In this document: positions 7,361 to 14,956 of the stretch, piece by piece
How positions within the stretch are numbered: position 1 is the first letter of the stretch
Layout: every line of letters starts with the position of its first letter
Source: Mobilicoccus sp.
Lineage (GTDB): Bacteria; Actinomycetota; Actinomycetes; Actinomycetales; Dermatophilaceae
Assembly: GCA_030538585.1 (NCBI GenBank)
Contig: JAUNTP010000013.1
Coordinates: 1-33,447, forward strand
Direction of reading: 5' to 3'
Length of the DNA stretch: 33,447 nucleotides
Translations under genes and position numbers: made by a program
The notes under the pieces: generated by a model
Seen by the model: only the letters and a program-made list of their open reading frames with translations
Told to the model about the DNA's origin: nothing
The model's database searches: none

Positions 7361-8230
7361 GTGAGTGACGACGTGATGAGCGCGGACGACCGGCAGGTCG
7401 TTCACATGTTGGCGTTCGCCGGCCGCGAGTTCGATCGCGTCCACGACCTGCTCGTGGGCGACGACGAGCCCGGGGAGGACGAGGTCGTCGCGGGCATGCG
7501 GGAAGACGGCGAACCCACCACCGCCGATGAGCAGGACTCCGATGAAGGCACCGACCATGACGACGAGAGTGACGAGCGCTCAGGGCCTGTGGCGAGTGCG
7601 TTGCGGGTGGCGGGGGCCGTGGTCGGGACGGCGGGACGCCTCGTCACCGGTTCGGTGCATCCGCGGCATGACGACTGGGAGAACGCCCCGCTGGATGACC
7701 GCATCGATTGGTGGGTCGGCCGCTTCGGGACGGCCGCTGCGGCGCTGGCCGCGATCCCGGGCCTCGGCGGCAAGATCGGGCGACTCACGCAGATCGGTGA
7801 CGTGGTCGGTGCGGCGGCGCAGATCCTCGTGGTCCATGCCGTCGGGCGAGAGATGGGCGTCACCGACCTCGCGCCGCGCGTGACCGCCGCCGCGAACGTG
7901 GTCCTCGGTCACGACCTCACCGTCGAGGACGTGGCGGGTGAGCTCGACGGCCCCGACACCGAGCCGGACCCTGACGCCCCCGGCGACGCTCCCGAGGAGA
8001 AGACCGGGGTGCTCCGCCGGGTCGGCCGCACCGCGGCTCTGGTGTGGCGCGTGGCGAACCGCATCCGGCGGCTCCGTTCCGACCTGGGCAACCGCCAGCA
8101 GGGCGGCTTCCTCGTGCGGGCCATCAGCAACCTGCCCGGTCTGGGCGCGGCCGGCGCATTCTTCTCAGAACGCAAGGGAATCCGGCGCGCCGCCGACAAG
8201 GCCGCCGAGCGCTACGCCGGCCAGGCCTGA
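7361..8230 (+). CDS. Unknown acidic protein, weak EcsC-like resemblance
   Basis: The start is GTG at 7361, behind ACAGGAG; an upstream in-frame extension from 7292 looks non-coding. The 289-residue product has three parts. Residues 1 to about 75 are very acidic and low-complexity (Asp/Glu-rich, including DEGTDHDDESDE). A central region (about 80-185) has amphipathic or hydrophobic helices, including TAAAALAAIPGLGGKIG and DVVGAAAQILVVHAVGREMG. The tail is basic and helical (RVANRIRRLRSDLGNRQQGG). The IPGLGG-then-helix arrangement recalls EcsC-family proteins, but I cannot confirm that. No enzyme motif or signal peptide is seen. It stands alone, divergent from wecB, and its stop is 28 bp from that of the convergent polyphosphate kinase gene. 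Confidence 0.8.
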   Translation: MSDDVMSADDRQVVHMLAFAGREFDRVHDLLVGDDEPGEDEVVAGMREDGEPTTADEQDSDEGTDHDDESDERSGPVASALRVAGAVVGTAGRLVTGSVHPRHDDWENAPLDDRIDWWVGRFGTAAAALAAIPGLGGKIGRLTQIGDVVGAAAQILVVHAVGREMGVTDLAPRVTAAANVVLGHDLTVEDVAGELDGPDTEPDPDAPGDAPEEKTGVLRRVGRTAALVWRVANRIRRLRSDLGNRQQGGFLVRAISNLPGLGAAGAFFSERKGIRRAADKAAERYAGQA

Positions 8231-8258
8231 GGCGGCGGGAGCACCGATCCGACCGGAT

Positions 8259-9689
8259 CTAGTCGAGGGCGTCCTGCGCGGCGGTGATGAAGGTCTTGAG
8301 CACCTGCACGCGGGCGTAGAGCTTGTCGTTGCCGGCGATGATGGTCCACGGTGAGTCGTCGGTGCGGGCGAGCATCTCGTTGATCGCCTCGACGTACACG
8401 TCCCACTTCTCACGGTTGCGCCAGTCCTCGTCCGTGAGCTTCCACGGCTTGTTCTCCTTGCGGGACTCGAACCGCTCGAGCTGCTCATCGGTGTCGATGT
8501 AGAGGAAGAACTTGAGCAGCAGCACCCCGTCGCCGGTGAGCTCGGTCTCCATGGCGTTGATCTCGCCGTAGGCCCGCTCCCACTCGTGTTCGGTGGCGAA
8601 CCCCTCGACCCGTTCGACCATGACGCGGCCGTACCAGGACCGGTCGAACACGGCGATGCGGCCGCGGGCGGGGATGTTGTTGTAGAAGCGCCACAGGTAG
8701 TGGTGCTTCTTCTCGCTGCCCGACGGCGCCGCGGTGGGGTTGATCGAGTAGATGCGCGGGTCGATCTTCTTGACCAGGCGGCGGATCGCGCCGCCCTTGC
8801 CCGCGGCGTCCATGCCCTCGAACACCATGACCGTGGGGATCTTCGCGTCGGCGAGGCGGTAGGCGAGCGCGGACGCCTCGTCCTGCAGGTCGTCGAGGAC
8901 GTCGTCGTACTCGTCCCGGGACAGCTCGTGGTCGAGGTCCAGGTCCTGCAGGATCGTCGGCGGCTCACCGTAGGAGCGGGCCGATGGGGGCGTCGCGGCG
9001 TCGCGGGCCTCCAAAGCGGCCTCGGCGGCCTCGCACACGAGCCCCAGCACCTCGATGGAGGCCTGCTTGCGGTCGTGGGCGTCGACCACCTGCCACGGCG
9101 CGTACGCGAAATGCGTGCGCGCCATGATGTCGGCGAACCGCGTGCGGAGCTTGACGTAGTGCTTCTGCTGACGCCGGTCGTCCTTGCCGATGAGCGCCTC
9201 GCGGGCGTCCGAGGCGTACTCGGCGATGCGGGAGGCCTGCTCCTTGCGGGTGATGTCGAGGAAGATCTTGACCACGAGGGTGCCGTCATCGGCGAGGGCC
9301 CGCTCGGTCGCCGACAGGGCCTCCAGGCGGACGTTCTCCTCGTCCTCGGTCATATCGAGCCGGTTGAGGACGCGGGTGTAGACGCTGCGGTCGAACACCG
9401 TGAACTCGCCCTGAGCAGGAATCGCCTGCCAGTACCGGTGCGTCGGCACGTGCAGGCGGTCCTCGTCGTCGACGTCGTCGAACACATGCACCGAGTAACC
9501 GCGAGGGTCGAGGTCACGCAGCAGATGAGCGAGCACGTACCCCTTGCCGGAACACTCCCAGCCGTCGATCTGCACGAGCACCGGAATCCCGGCGTCGGCG
9601 CAGCGACGTTGCAGGTCGGCCAGGCGGAGCTTCAGCTCACCGCGCTTGCTGTGGGCGAAGCGCTCACGACCCTCGACGTTCTCCAGCAT
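8259..9689 (-). CDS. pap: Polyphosphate:AMP phosphotransferase (two-domain PPK2)
   Basis: This cytoplasmic enzyme transfers phosphate from polyphosphate to AMP (class II PPK2), making ADP and linking polyphosphate stores to energy charge. The 476 residues hold two tandem PPK2 (P-loop kinase-like) domains. Domain 1 has Walker A GWECSGKG (43-50) and the lid motif FDRSVYTR (99-106). Domain 2 has EGMDAAGKG (291-299) and FDRSWYGR (348-355). In family members with this layout the C-terminal domain is catalytic. The Glu45 replacing the usual Asp in domain 1 and the weaker lid fit that pattern. AGGAGG lies 7 nt before the ATG at 9689. It follows the exosortase gene by 46 bp on the same strand, so it could be read from that operon, but its strong ribosome site and unrelated role suggest independent use. 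Confidence 0.95.
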   Translation of the reverse strand: MLENVEGRERFAHSKRGELKLRLADLQRRCADAGIPVLVQIDGWECSGKGYVLAHLLRDLDPRGYSVHVFDDVDDEDRLHVPTHRYWQAIPAQGEFTVFDRSVYTRVLNRLDMTEDEENVRLEALSATERALADDGTLVVKIFLDITRKEQASRIAEYASDAREALIGKDDRRQQKHYVKLRTRFADIMARTHFAYAPWQVVDAHDRKQASIEVLGLVCEAAEAALEARDAATPPSARSYGEPPTILQDLDLDHELSRDEYDDVLDDLQDEASALAYRLADAKIPTVMVFEGMDAAGKGGAIRRLVKKIDPRIYSINPTAAPSGSEKKHHYLWRFYNNIPARGRIAVFDRSWYGRVMVERVEGFATEHEWERAYGEINAMETELTGDGVLLLKFFLYIDTDEQLERFESRKENKPWKLTDEDWRNREKWDVYVEAINEMLARTDDSPWTIIAGNDKLYARVQVLKTFITAAQDALD

Positions 9690-9735
9690 GTCGTCCTCCT
9701 GGGGGCGGGGTATCCCTCCTTTGTACCCCGGCCGG

Positions 9736-10284
9736 TCAGACCTCGCCCTTCGACGGGACGCCGTAGCGCGACGACGGCCGCTCGATGCCGCCCGCGGCGA
9801 TCTTCACCGTGAGGAACAGCGAGAGCGCGAAGAGGGCCAGCACCCCGATGGCGCCGATCCAGTGGTGACCGAGGAGGAACGCGCGGTGCCCGAACGTCGT
9901 GCCGAGCCAGCCGAGCATGAGGTAGCGGGCCTGGTTGGCGACGAGCACGAGCGCGAGACCGACGGCGATGCCGCCGAGGATGCGGTGCAGGTGCGCGCGG
10001 CGCAGACCGTAGAGCAGCGCCGCCCCGAGCAGGAGCACGGGCGTGACGAGCACGATCGTCGAGCACAGCGCGGTGATGCGCATCGCCATGACGTCGGCGG
10101 TACCGATGCCCACCCACACGATGGGGCCCGCCGAGGCGGCCTCACCGACGAGCCCGGCGCGGGCGAGGGTCGCAGCCGCCTGTGCTTCGGCCTGCACGAA
10201 CGGTTCCTGCACGAGGAGGACGAGCGCAGCGGCCGCCAGAAAGGCGAACGCGAGGAGCGCGCGGATCGGGAACGTGGCGGTCAT
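9736..10284 (-). CDS. Compact exosortase/archaeosortase-like transpeptidase
   Basis: This 182-residue integral membrane protein has about five hydrophobic segments. The pattern fits the exosortase/archaeosortase core: Cys74 in ALCST within a membrane segment, Arg120 in ANQARYL, and His140/His141 in GHHWIG, in the order Cys...Arg...His required by that family, with the Asn-x-x-Arg spacing typical of it. Family members cut substrates at a C-terminal motif-TM-basic tail signal on the outer membrane face and attach the product to another molecule. The length suits the short Gram-positive/archaeal forms (about 180) rather than the 280+ EpsH type. It overlaps the upstream glycosyltransferase gene by 4 nt (ATGA). 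A likely substrate is encoded at the head of the cluster. The family call rests on motif order, not a profile search; the alternative is an unrelated small membrane protein. Confidence 0.65.
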   Translation of the reverse strand: MTATFPIRALLAFAFLAAAALVLLVQEPFVQAEAQAAATLARAGLVGEAASAGPIVWVGIGTADVMAMRITALCSTIVLVTPVLLLGAALLYGLRRAHLHRILGGIAVGLALVLVANQARYLMLGWLGTTFGHRAFLLGHHWIGAIGVLALFALSLFLTVKIAAGGIERPSSRYGVPSKGEV

Positions 10285-11729
10285 CGGTGCGCCTTTCGAG
10301 CGTGGGTGGAGCCGGTGCGGGCGCCGAACGACGCGCGGGCGGCGGTGGGCACGAGGTCGGCGACGGCGCTACCGGCAGCAGCGGCAGAGCTCGCCTGGCT
10401 TTCGAGGGCGACCTCGACGGTGCCGGCTTCGAGGCCGACCTCCTTGAGGCGGGCGGTCTTGACCCACCCGTTCTGCCGCAGTGCGAGGCGGCGGAACGCG
10501 TTGAGGACGTACACCTGGGTGAGGTAGCTGTACAGCCAGTACGTGAGGCCGAAACCCACGCAGCGCAGGAGGTTCCAGCCGCGCTCGCGGCCGTAGAGGT
10601 AGCCCCACGTCGCGAACGGGGCGATGCCCGTGAGCAGGATCAGCGGCAGCAGCCACCAGGACGCGACGATCCACGGCAACAGTCCGCCGGCGCTCTGCGC
10701 GCCGAGGATCGCCATGCCGATGAGGACGATGGGCCACACGACGATGCCGACCAGGGTCTGGATGGGGGTGGTGAGGAAGTAGCTCATCTCCACCGTGGCG
10801 GCGGGGGTGACGTGGGGGCTGCCCGCGACCTCGCGCAGGTAGCGCAGGCACTGGATGCCGCCCTGGCACCAGCGGGTGCGCTGTTTGACCAGCGCCGGCA
10901 GGCTCGCGACGGCCTCCTGGGAGACGACGGCGTCGTGCACGTACCGGATCTCATACCCGGCGAGCATCATGTGCAGGCTCAGCTCGTAGTCCTCCAGCAG
11001 CGAACCGTGCCACGGCTCGCCGGCCTGATCGCCGATGACGTCGAGGGCGGACAGGCGACTGAACTGCCCGTTGCCGCCGAGCCCGACGGAGATGGTGTGG
11101 CCGCGCAGCATCTGCATCGCGGCGATGGTGGTGCGGAACTCGGCGTCCTGCAGGGCGCGCAGGAGGCGGGCGAAACGGCTCGCGTCCGGCGGCGCTTCGA
11201 ACATGGCGACCTGGCACTGGGCGGCGCCGACGACGGGGTTCCCGAACACGTCGTCGCTGGCGACGATGGCCATGGCGTCCTCGGCGAGGTCGCCGTCGGC
11301 GTCGACGACGGTGACGATGACCCGGTCGTGGTCGGCGTCCTCCGGCAGCCAGGCGAGCAGGGCCCGGTAGGCGGCGTTGAGCGCGTCACCCTTGCCGGTC
11401 TGCGCCTCGGGCAGCACCCGCTGCACGAGGTGGACGTGGTCGTCGACCTCGCCGGCGGCGGCGATGATCGATCCGGTCGCGTCGTCGCTGGCGTCGTCGA
11501 TGACCCACACGTGCGCCTCTGGGAACCGGGAGCGCAGCCGCCGCAGGGAGGAGCCGATGACGGCCTCTTCGTTACGGCACGGCACGAACACGTGCCACGA
11601 GTAGAGGTTCGGGTTGCCCCACGCGTCGGGGCGGCGCCGCAGATACGGGACGAGGATCGTCGCGACGTAGGCGAGGAACACGGTCAGCAGCACGAAGGCG
11701 AGGGCCTGGAGCTGAACGTAGACGGACAT
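10281..11729 (-). CDS. Membrane family 2 glycosyltransferase, exosortase-associated
   Basis: A 482-residue processive-type GT2 with one N-terminal transmembrane segment (about residues 8-30), a cytoplasmic catalytic domain, and three to four C-terminal membrane segments (about 310-440). Catalytic marks are VPCRNEE (49-55), DDASDD (78-83), DADGDL (143-148), GGNGQFSR (218-225), the base-containing LEDYELS (245-251) and QRTRW (283-287), the D,D,D,QxxRW set of cellulose/hyaluronan/NodC-like enzymes. It probably polymerises or transfers sugar from a nucleotide donor across or onto the membrane. A GT2 neighbour is a known companion of Gram-positive exosortase G systems, which supports the exosortase call next door. 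ATG at 11729 follows GGAGGAG. The C-terminal 50 residues (Ala/Ser/Arg-rich) look disordered. Donor and acceptor are unknown. Confidence 0.88.
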   Translation of the reverse strand: MSVYVQLQALAFVLLTVFLAYVATILVPYLRRRPDAWGNPNLYSWHVFVPCRNEEAVIGSSLRRLRSRFPEAHVWVIDDASDDATGSIIAAAGEVDDHVHLVQRVLPEAQTGKGDALNAAYRALLAWLPEDADHDRVIVTVVDADGDLAEDAMAIVASDDVFGNPVVGAAQCQVAMFEAPPDASRFARLLRALQDAEFRTTIAAMQMLRGHTISVGLGGNGQFSRLSALDVIGDQAGEPWHGSLLEDYELSLHMMLAGYEIRYVHDAVVSQEAVASLPALVKQRTRWCQGGIQCLRYLREVAGSPHVTPAATVEMSYFLTTPIQTLVGIVVWPIVLIGMAILGAQSAGGLLPWIVASWWLLPLILLTGIAPFATWGYLYGRERGWNLLRCVGFGLTYWLYSYLTQVYVLNAFRRLALRQNGWVKTARLKEVGLEAGTVEVALESQASSAAAAGSAVADLVPTAARASFGARTGSTHARKAHR

Positions 11730-11813
11730 GGAACTCCTCCGGCGAGGACATCGGGGAGGGGCCCGAGACGGAAAAGACGTAGGTGGGGGTCGGGTGTGAG
11801 CGAGGCGAGCGAC

Positions 11814-11854
11814 GACGGGCCGGGGCGAAGGGGGATGGGGAGCCCCGGCCCGTC
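11814..11854. promoter_or_regulatory. Strong intergenic hairpin between substrate-side and enzyme-side genes
   Basis: The perfect 13-bp arms GACGGGCCGGGGC (11814-11826) and GCCCCGGCCCGTC (11842-11854) enclose a 15-nt loop. It lies 19 bp past the stop of the 59-aa gene and about 85 bp before the glycosyltransferase start. There is no T-run, so partial termination or an mRNA 3'-end stabiliser is more likely than a complete terminator. Confidence 0.75.
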
Positions 11855-11873
11855 GGTGCCTCGGAAGGTGGAT

Positions 11874-12053
11874 CTACGCGGCGAGCGCGCGGGCCCGACG
11901 CTTCACCTGGCACAGGAGCAGAAAGCCCGTGATGGCGAAGGCGGCGGCGAGCGCGACGACGAGCAGCGCACCCGTGCCGGCGAACGGCGCGGCGACGACT
12001 CCGCCGGTCGCGACGGTCGTGATGGTCGGGGTTCCCGATCCTCCGAGGTACAT
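11874..12053 (-). CDS. 59-residue single-pass membrane protein in the exosortase-like cluster
   Basis: The product begins MYLGGSGTPTITTVATGG, then has a Pro-Phe-Ala-Gly-Thr-Gly stretch, a strongly hydrophobic segment (about residues 28-49, LLVVALAAAFAITGFLLL) and a basic tail KRRARALAA. Positive charge after the helix predicts N-terminus outside and C-terminus inside. The start ATG at 12053 lies 5 nt after the stop of the secreted-protein gene, with AAGGG about 11 nt upstream, so translation is probably coupled. The Gly/Thr-rich segment, TM and Arg cluster together resemble a free-standing C-terminal sorting signal. It might be a mini-substrate, an accessory subunit of the exosortase, or an anchor acceptor. 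No signal peptide is seen. I know of no named family. Confidence 0.65.
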   Translation of the reverse strand: MYLGGSGTPTITTVATGGVVAAPFAGTGALLVVALAAAFAITGFLLLCQVKRRARALAA

Positions 12054-12058
12054 GGCGC

Positions 12059-12844
12059 TCAGCCCTTGCGGCGACGCACGGCGGCGATACCACCGACGAG
12101 GGCGGCGATCCCGAGACCGGCACCGGCGACACCGGCGGAGGCGACGGGGATGTCGGCGAGGTCGGCGTTCGTGACCTTGCCGCACGTGGTGATGCCGAGC
12201 TTGGCGGATCCGGTGACCGGGCCCGAGCCGACCAGGCCCGAGTCGGCGACGTCGAAGTACACCGCCATGGCCGTCACCTGCAGCTGGCCGTTCTCGAGGC
12301 GGTTCTGCTCGTTGTAGACCACGCGCATGTCGTAGTTGTTCGCGTTGGTGCCGGCAGGGATGTACACGACCGTGTTCGGCGCGGGCGTGCGGGCCGTGCC
12401 GAGCGGCACCGGCGACTCGATGACGACGTGACCGACGGCGTTGCCGTCGGCGTCGGTCGTGCAGTGCGACTCGATGCGTCCCGCGCTGGTGGAGCGCGTC
12501 GGGATGCCGGTGGTCCCCACCACCGGGGCCGAGATGGCGACCGAGGCGTCACCCGCGAACGGGGTCGACGCGTCGAACGTCGAGGTGCGCGGGTAGTACA
12601 GGCCGGTCGACAGGTTGACGCGACCCGACTTGGTCACGCCCACGAGCGGAGCGTTGTTCGCCGGGTTCGAGGTGGACGAGAACACGGCGGCCTGGTCGGT
12701 CGTGGCGGCGCCGTTCGCGGTGTAGTTGAGCGCCCACCCCTGCGCGGTGGCAGGGCCGGGCGCGTCAGCGGCGACGGCAGGCAACGCAGCGAGCGCGAGA
12801 GCCGCAGTGGCGGCACTCACGGCAAGAGCGCGGGACTTCTTCAT
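12059..12844 (-). CDS. Secreted protein with C-terminal sorting signal, choice-of-anchor P-like
   Basis: A 261-residue exported protein. Residues 1-26 form a classical signal peptide (MKKSRALAVS...LPAVAA, cleavage after AVA-A). The mature part is Ser/Thr/Ala/Asn-rich and beta-like, with two cysteines (128 and 221) that could form a disulfide. The blocks SHCTTDADGNAVGHVVIES, PNTVVYIP and RVVYNEQNR resemble the choice-of-anchor P family, whose members carry different C-terminal anchors in different genomes. The C-terminus is a tripartite signal: ADIPVASAG, a hydrophobic Gly/Ala-rich helix (about 238-256) and RRRKG. There is no LPXTG. Being first in the cluster that encodes an exosortase-like enzyme, it is the natural substrate. 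ATG at 12844 with GGGGAG about 11 nt upstream. Family call moderate; secretion and tail are clear. Confidence 0.82.
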   Translation of the reverse strand: MKKSRALAVSAATAALALAALPAVAADAPGPATAQGWALNYTANGAATTDQAAVFSSTSNPANNAPLVGVTKSGRVNLSTGLYYPRTSTFDASTPFAGDASVAISAPVVGTTGIPTRSTSAGRIESHCTTDADGNAVGHVVIESPVPLGTARTPAPNTVVYIPAGTNANNYDMRVVYNEQNRLENGQLQVTAMAVYFDVADSGLVGSGPVTGSAKLGITTCGKVTNADLADIPVASAGVAGAGLGIAALVGGIAAVRRRKG

Positions 12845-13231
12845 GGATGAAACTCCCCAAATGGTGGCCCGACCGTGGAGGGGATCCCCGTGTCGGGCGG
12901 TGATGCGACGCCGGGTCTGGGCCCGTCGTGCCGCTCAGGAGGAGGGGGAGTGGTCGGTCTTGTCGACCGTCCGTCCTGAACGCTCGTTCACGTGGCGTCT
13001 CGCTATGTGTACGTCCCCCGGGGGGTCGCTGTCTCCCCCCGCGGTATCCATGTCCGATTCGAGGCGATTGCCCCGAGCCGTTCGCAAGGTCCACGCCGTT
13101 CGTCGCGCACAAGCCACCACCGACAGATCCGCCGCTGGTCACAGGGTTGAACCCCACCGCGTCTGCGCCACGGCAGCTCATCGCCCTTCTACGGTGGTAG
13201 GCCCCGTCCCCTTCCCCGCCTCGGAGGCGCC
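12845..13231. other. 387-bp divergent intergenic region with G/C-run hairpins
   Basis: This separates the minus-strand exosortase-like cluster from plus-strand cstA, so it must hold both promoters. Visible elements are the dyad CCCGAC (12868-12873)/GTCGGG (12892-12897) around the 10-bp palindrome GGGGATCCCC (12880-12889), which would lie in the leader of the secreted-protein mRNA. A run CCCCC-GGGGGG (13015-13025) is followed by CCCCCC (13035-13040), so the G-run can pair with either C-run. The cstA start has GGAGG at about -10. I find no convincing gene or known riboswitch here. Confidence 0.5.
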
Positions 13232-14956
13232 ATGAACTCCGTGTTCCTCGCCGTGATCGGCGTCACGATGATGCTGCTGGGGTACCTCTTCTACTCGAGG
13301 TTCCTCGCCGCGAAGGTGTACCGGCTCGACCCCGACTTCGAGACCCCCTCGCACGAGTTGCGTGACGGGGTCGACTACGTCCCCACCAACAAGTACGTGC
13401 TGTGGGGTCACCACTTCACCTCGGTCGCCGGCGCCGCCCCCATCGTGGGACCGGCGGTCGCAGTGATCTGGGGCTGGTTCCCGGCGTTCCTGTGGGTGAC
13501 GCTCGGCACGATCTTCTTCGCCGGCATGCACGACCTCGGCGCGCTGTGGGCCTCGGCCCGCAACAAGGGCCGCTCGATCGGCACCCTCTCGGCGCGCTAC
13601 ATCGGCCGTCGCGGCAGCAACCTGTTCCTCGTCGTCATCTTCCTGCTGCTGCTCATGGTCAACGCGGCGTTCGCCGTCGTCATCTCCGGGCTGCTCGTCA
13701 ACACCCCCACCTCGGTCATCCCCACCTGGGGCGCGATCGCGGTGGCCCTCGTCGTGGGGCAGGCGATCTACCGGTGGAACCTCAACCTGCCGCTCGTCTC
13801 GATCGTCGGCGTCGTCGCCCTGTACAGCCTCATCCTGCTGGGCGACCGCTACCCGATCGTGCTCCCCGAGACAGTGATGGGTCTGCCCGCCGCCGGGTTC
13901 TGGATCCTCGTGCTGTTCATCTACGCGGGCATCGCCTCGATGTTGCCGGTGTGGATGCTGCTGCAGCCGCGCGACTACATCAACGGTCTGCAACTGTTCA
14001 TCGGCCTCGGCCTGCTGTACGGCTCGGTGCTCATCGCGATGCCGACGATCGTCGCCCCGGCGGTCAACCAGAACCTTCCCGAGGGCACGCCCGGCATCAT
14101 GCCGCTGCTGTTCGTCACCATCGCGTGCGGCGCCATCTCGGGGTTCCACGGCATCGTGTCCTCCGGCACGAGCGCCAAACAGCTCGACAAGGAGACCGAC
14201 GCCCGCTTCGTCGGCTACTTCGGCGCCGTCGGTGAGGGTCTGCTCGCGCTCGGCGCGATCATCGCCGCGACCGCCGGGTTCCGCACCCTCGCCGAGTGGG
14301 AAGAGGTCTACCACGCGTTCAACCAGGGCGGCGTCAACGCGTTCGTCACCGGCGGCGGCGCGATCATGAACGCCGGCCTCGGCATCTCGCCGTCGCTCTC
14401 GGCCACGGTGCTCGCGACGATGGCGGTGCTGTTCGCCGCCACGACGATGGACACCGGCGTGCGCCTGCAGCGCTTCGTCGTGCAGGAGATCGCCGACATC
14501 GTCGGCGTCAAGCTCAACGTCGTGCTCTCCACGATCGTCGTGCTCGTCGTGACGATGGGGCTGACGTTCGCGGCCGGCGCCGACGGGTCGGGTGGCATGC
14601 GCATCTGGCCGCTGTTCGGCACGACCAATCAGCTCCTCGCGGCGCTGACCCTCTCGATCGTCGCGGTCATGCTCATGCGTCGCGGCCGCACGATCATCCC
14701 CGTCGTCATCCCGCTCGTGTTCGTCGGCGTCATGTCGCTGTACGCGCTCGTGGTGCAGCTCGGCACGTTCTGGAACAACCAGGACTGGCTGCTGCTCGCC
14801 CTTGACGTCGTCATCCTCATCGCCGCGGTGTGGGTGCTCGTCGAGGCGGGTGCCGCGCTCAACCGGGCCCGCACCGAGACCGAACGTGACGACGACGAGC
14901 TCGTCGACGACACGTCGCGACGTGGCGGGACCGGCGGAGCGACCGCCGCCGAGTGA
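13232..14956 (+). CDS. cstA: CstA-family carbon starvation / pyruvate or peptide transporter
   Basis: A 574-residue polytopic membrane protein with roughly 15-16 hydrophobic segments. Family marks include YVPTNKYVLWGHHFTSVAGAAPIVGPAVAVIWGW split around residue 55, GMHDLGALWASARNKGRSIG, MLLQPRDYINGLQLF, SGFHGIVSSGTSAKQLDKETDARFVGY and LFGTTNQLLAALTL, all typical of CstA/BtsT proteins. Members import pyruvate or peptides under carbon limitation. It is the shorter form and ends in an acidic cytoplasmic tail. ATG at 13232 follows GGAGGCGCC. The stop codon overlaps the start of the next gene (TGATG), making a three-gene unit with a Cys-Cys-tailed protein and an ArsA-type ATPase. The substrate is inferred from the family; pyruvate is best supported for these homologues. 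Confidence 0.95.
   Translation: MNSVFLAVIGVTMMLLGYLFYSRFLAAKVYRLDPDFETPSHELRDGVDYVPTNKYVLWGHHFTSVAGAAPIVGPAVAVIWGWFPAFLWVTLGTIFFAGMHDLGALWASARNKGRSIGTLSARYIGRRGSNLFLVVIFLLLLMVNAAFAVVISGLLVNTPTSVIPTWGAIAVALVVGQAIYRWNLNLPLVSIVGVVALYSLILLGDRYPIVLPETVMGLPAAGFWILVLFIYAGIASMLPVWMLLQPRDYINGLQLFIGLGLLYGSVLIAMPTIVAPAVNQNLPEGTPGIMPLLFVTIACGAISGFHGIVSSGTSAKQLDKETDARFVGYFGAVGEGLLALGAIIAATAGFRTLAEWEEVYHAFNQGGVNAFVTGGGAIMNAGLGISPSLSATVLATMAVLFAATTMDTGVRLQRFVVQEIADIVGVKLNVVLSTIVVLVVTMGLTFAAGADGSGGMRIWPLFGTTNQLLAALTLSIVAVMLMRRGRTIIPVVIPLVFVGVMSLYALVVQLGTFWNNQDWLLLALDVVILIAAVWVLVEAGAALNRARTETERDDDELVDDTSRRGGTGGATAAE

Noticed and set aside
5720..7558. 612-codon minus-strand open frame spanning wecB and the intergenic region
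   Set aside because: Its residues are the out-of-frame reading of wecB and its upstream DNA; the Arg/Pro-rich content is not protein-like.
8246..8259. Terminator between the convergent genes ending at 8230 and 8259
   Set aside because: Only a 5-bp stem (GATCC/GGATC) with a 4-nt loop; too weak to call.
10182..12317. 711-codon plus-strand frame opposite the exosortase-like cluster
   Set aside because: Antisense to four supported genes with signal peptide, TM and catalytic motifs; no motif of its own.
12059..12844. Sortase (LPXTG) substrate
   Set aside because: The tail has no LPXTG or close variant, and no class A-F sortase gene is in the window.
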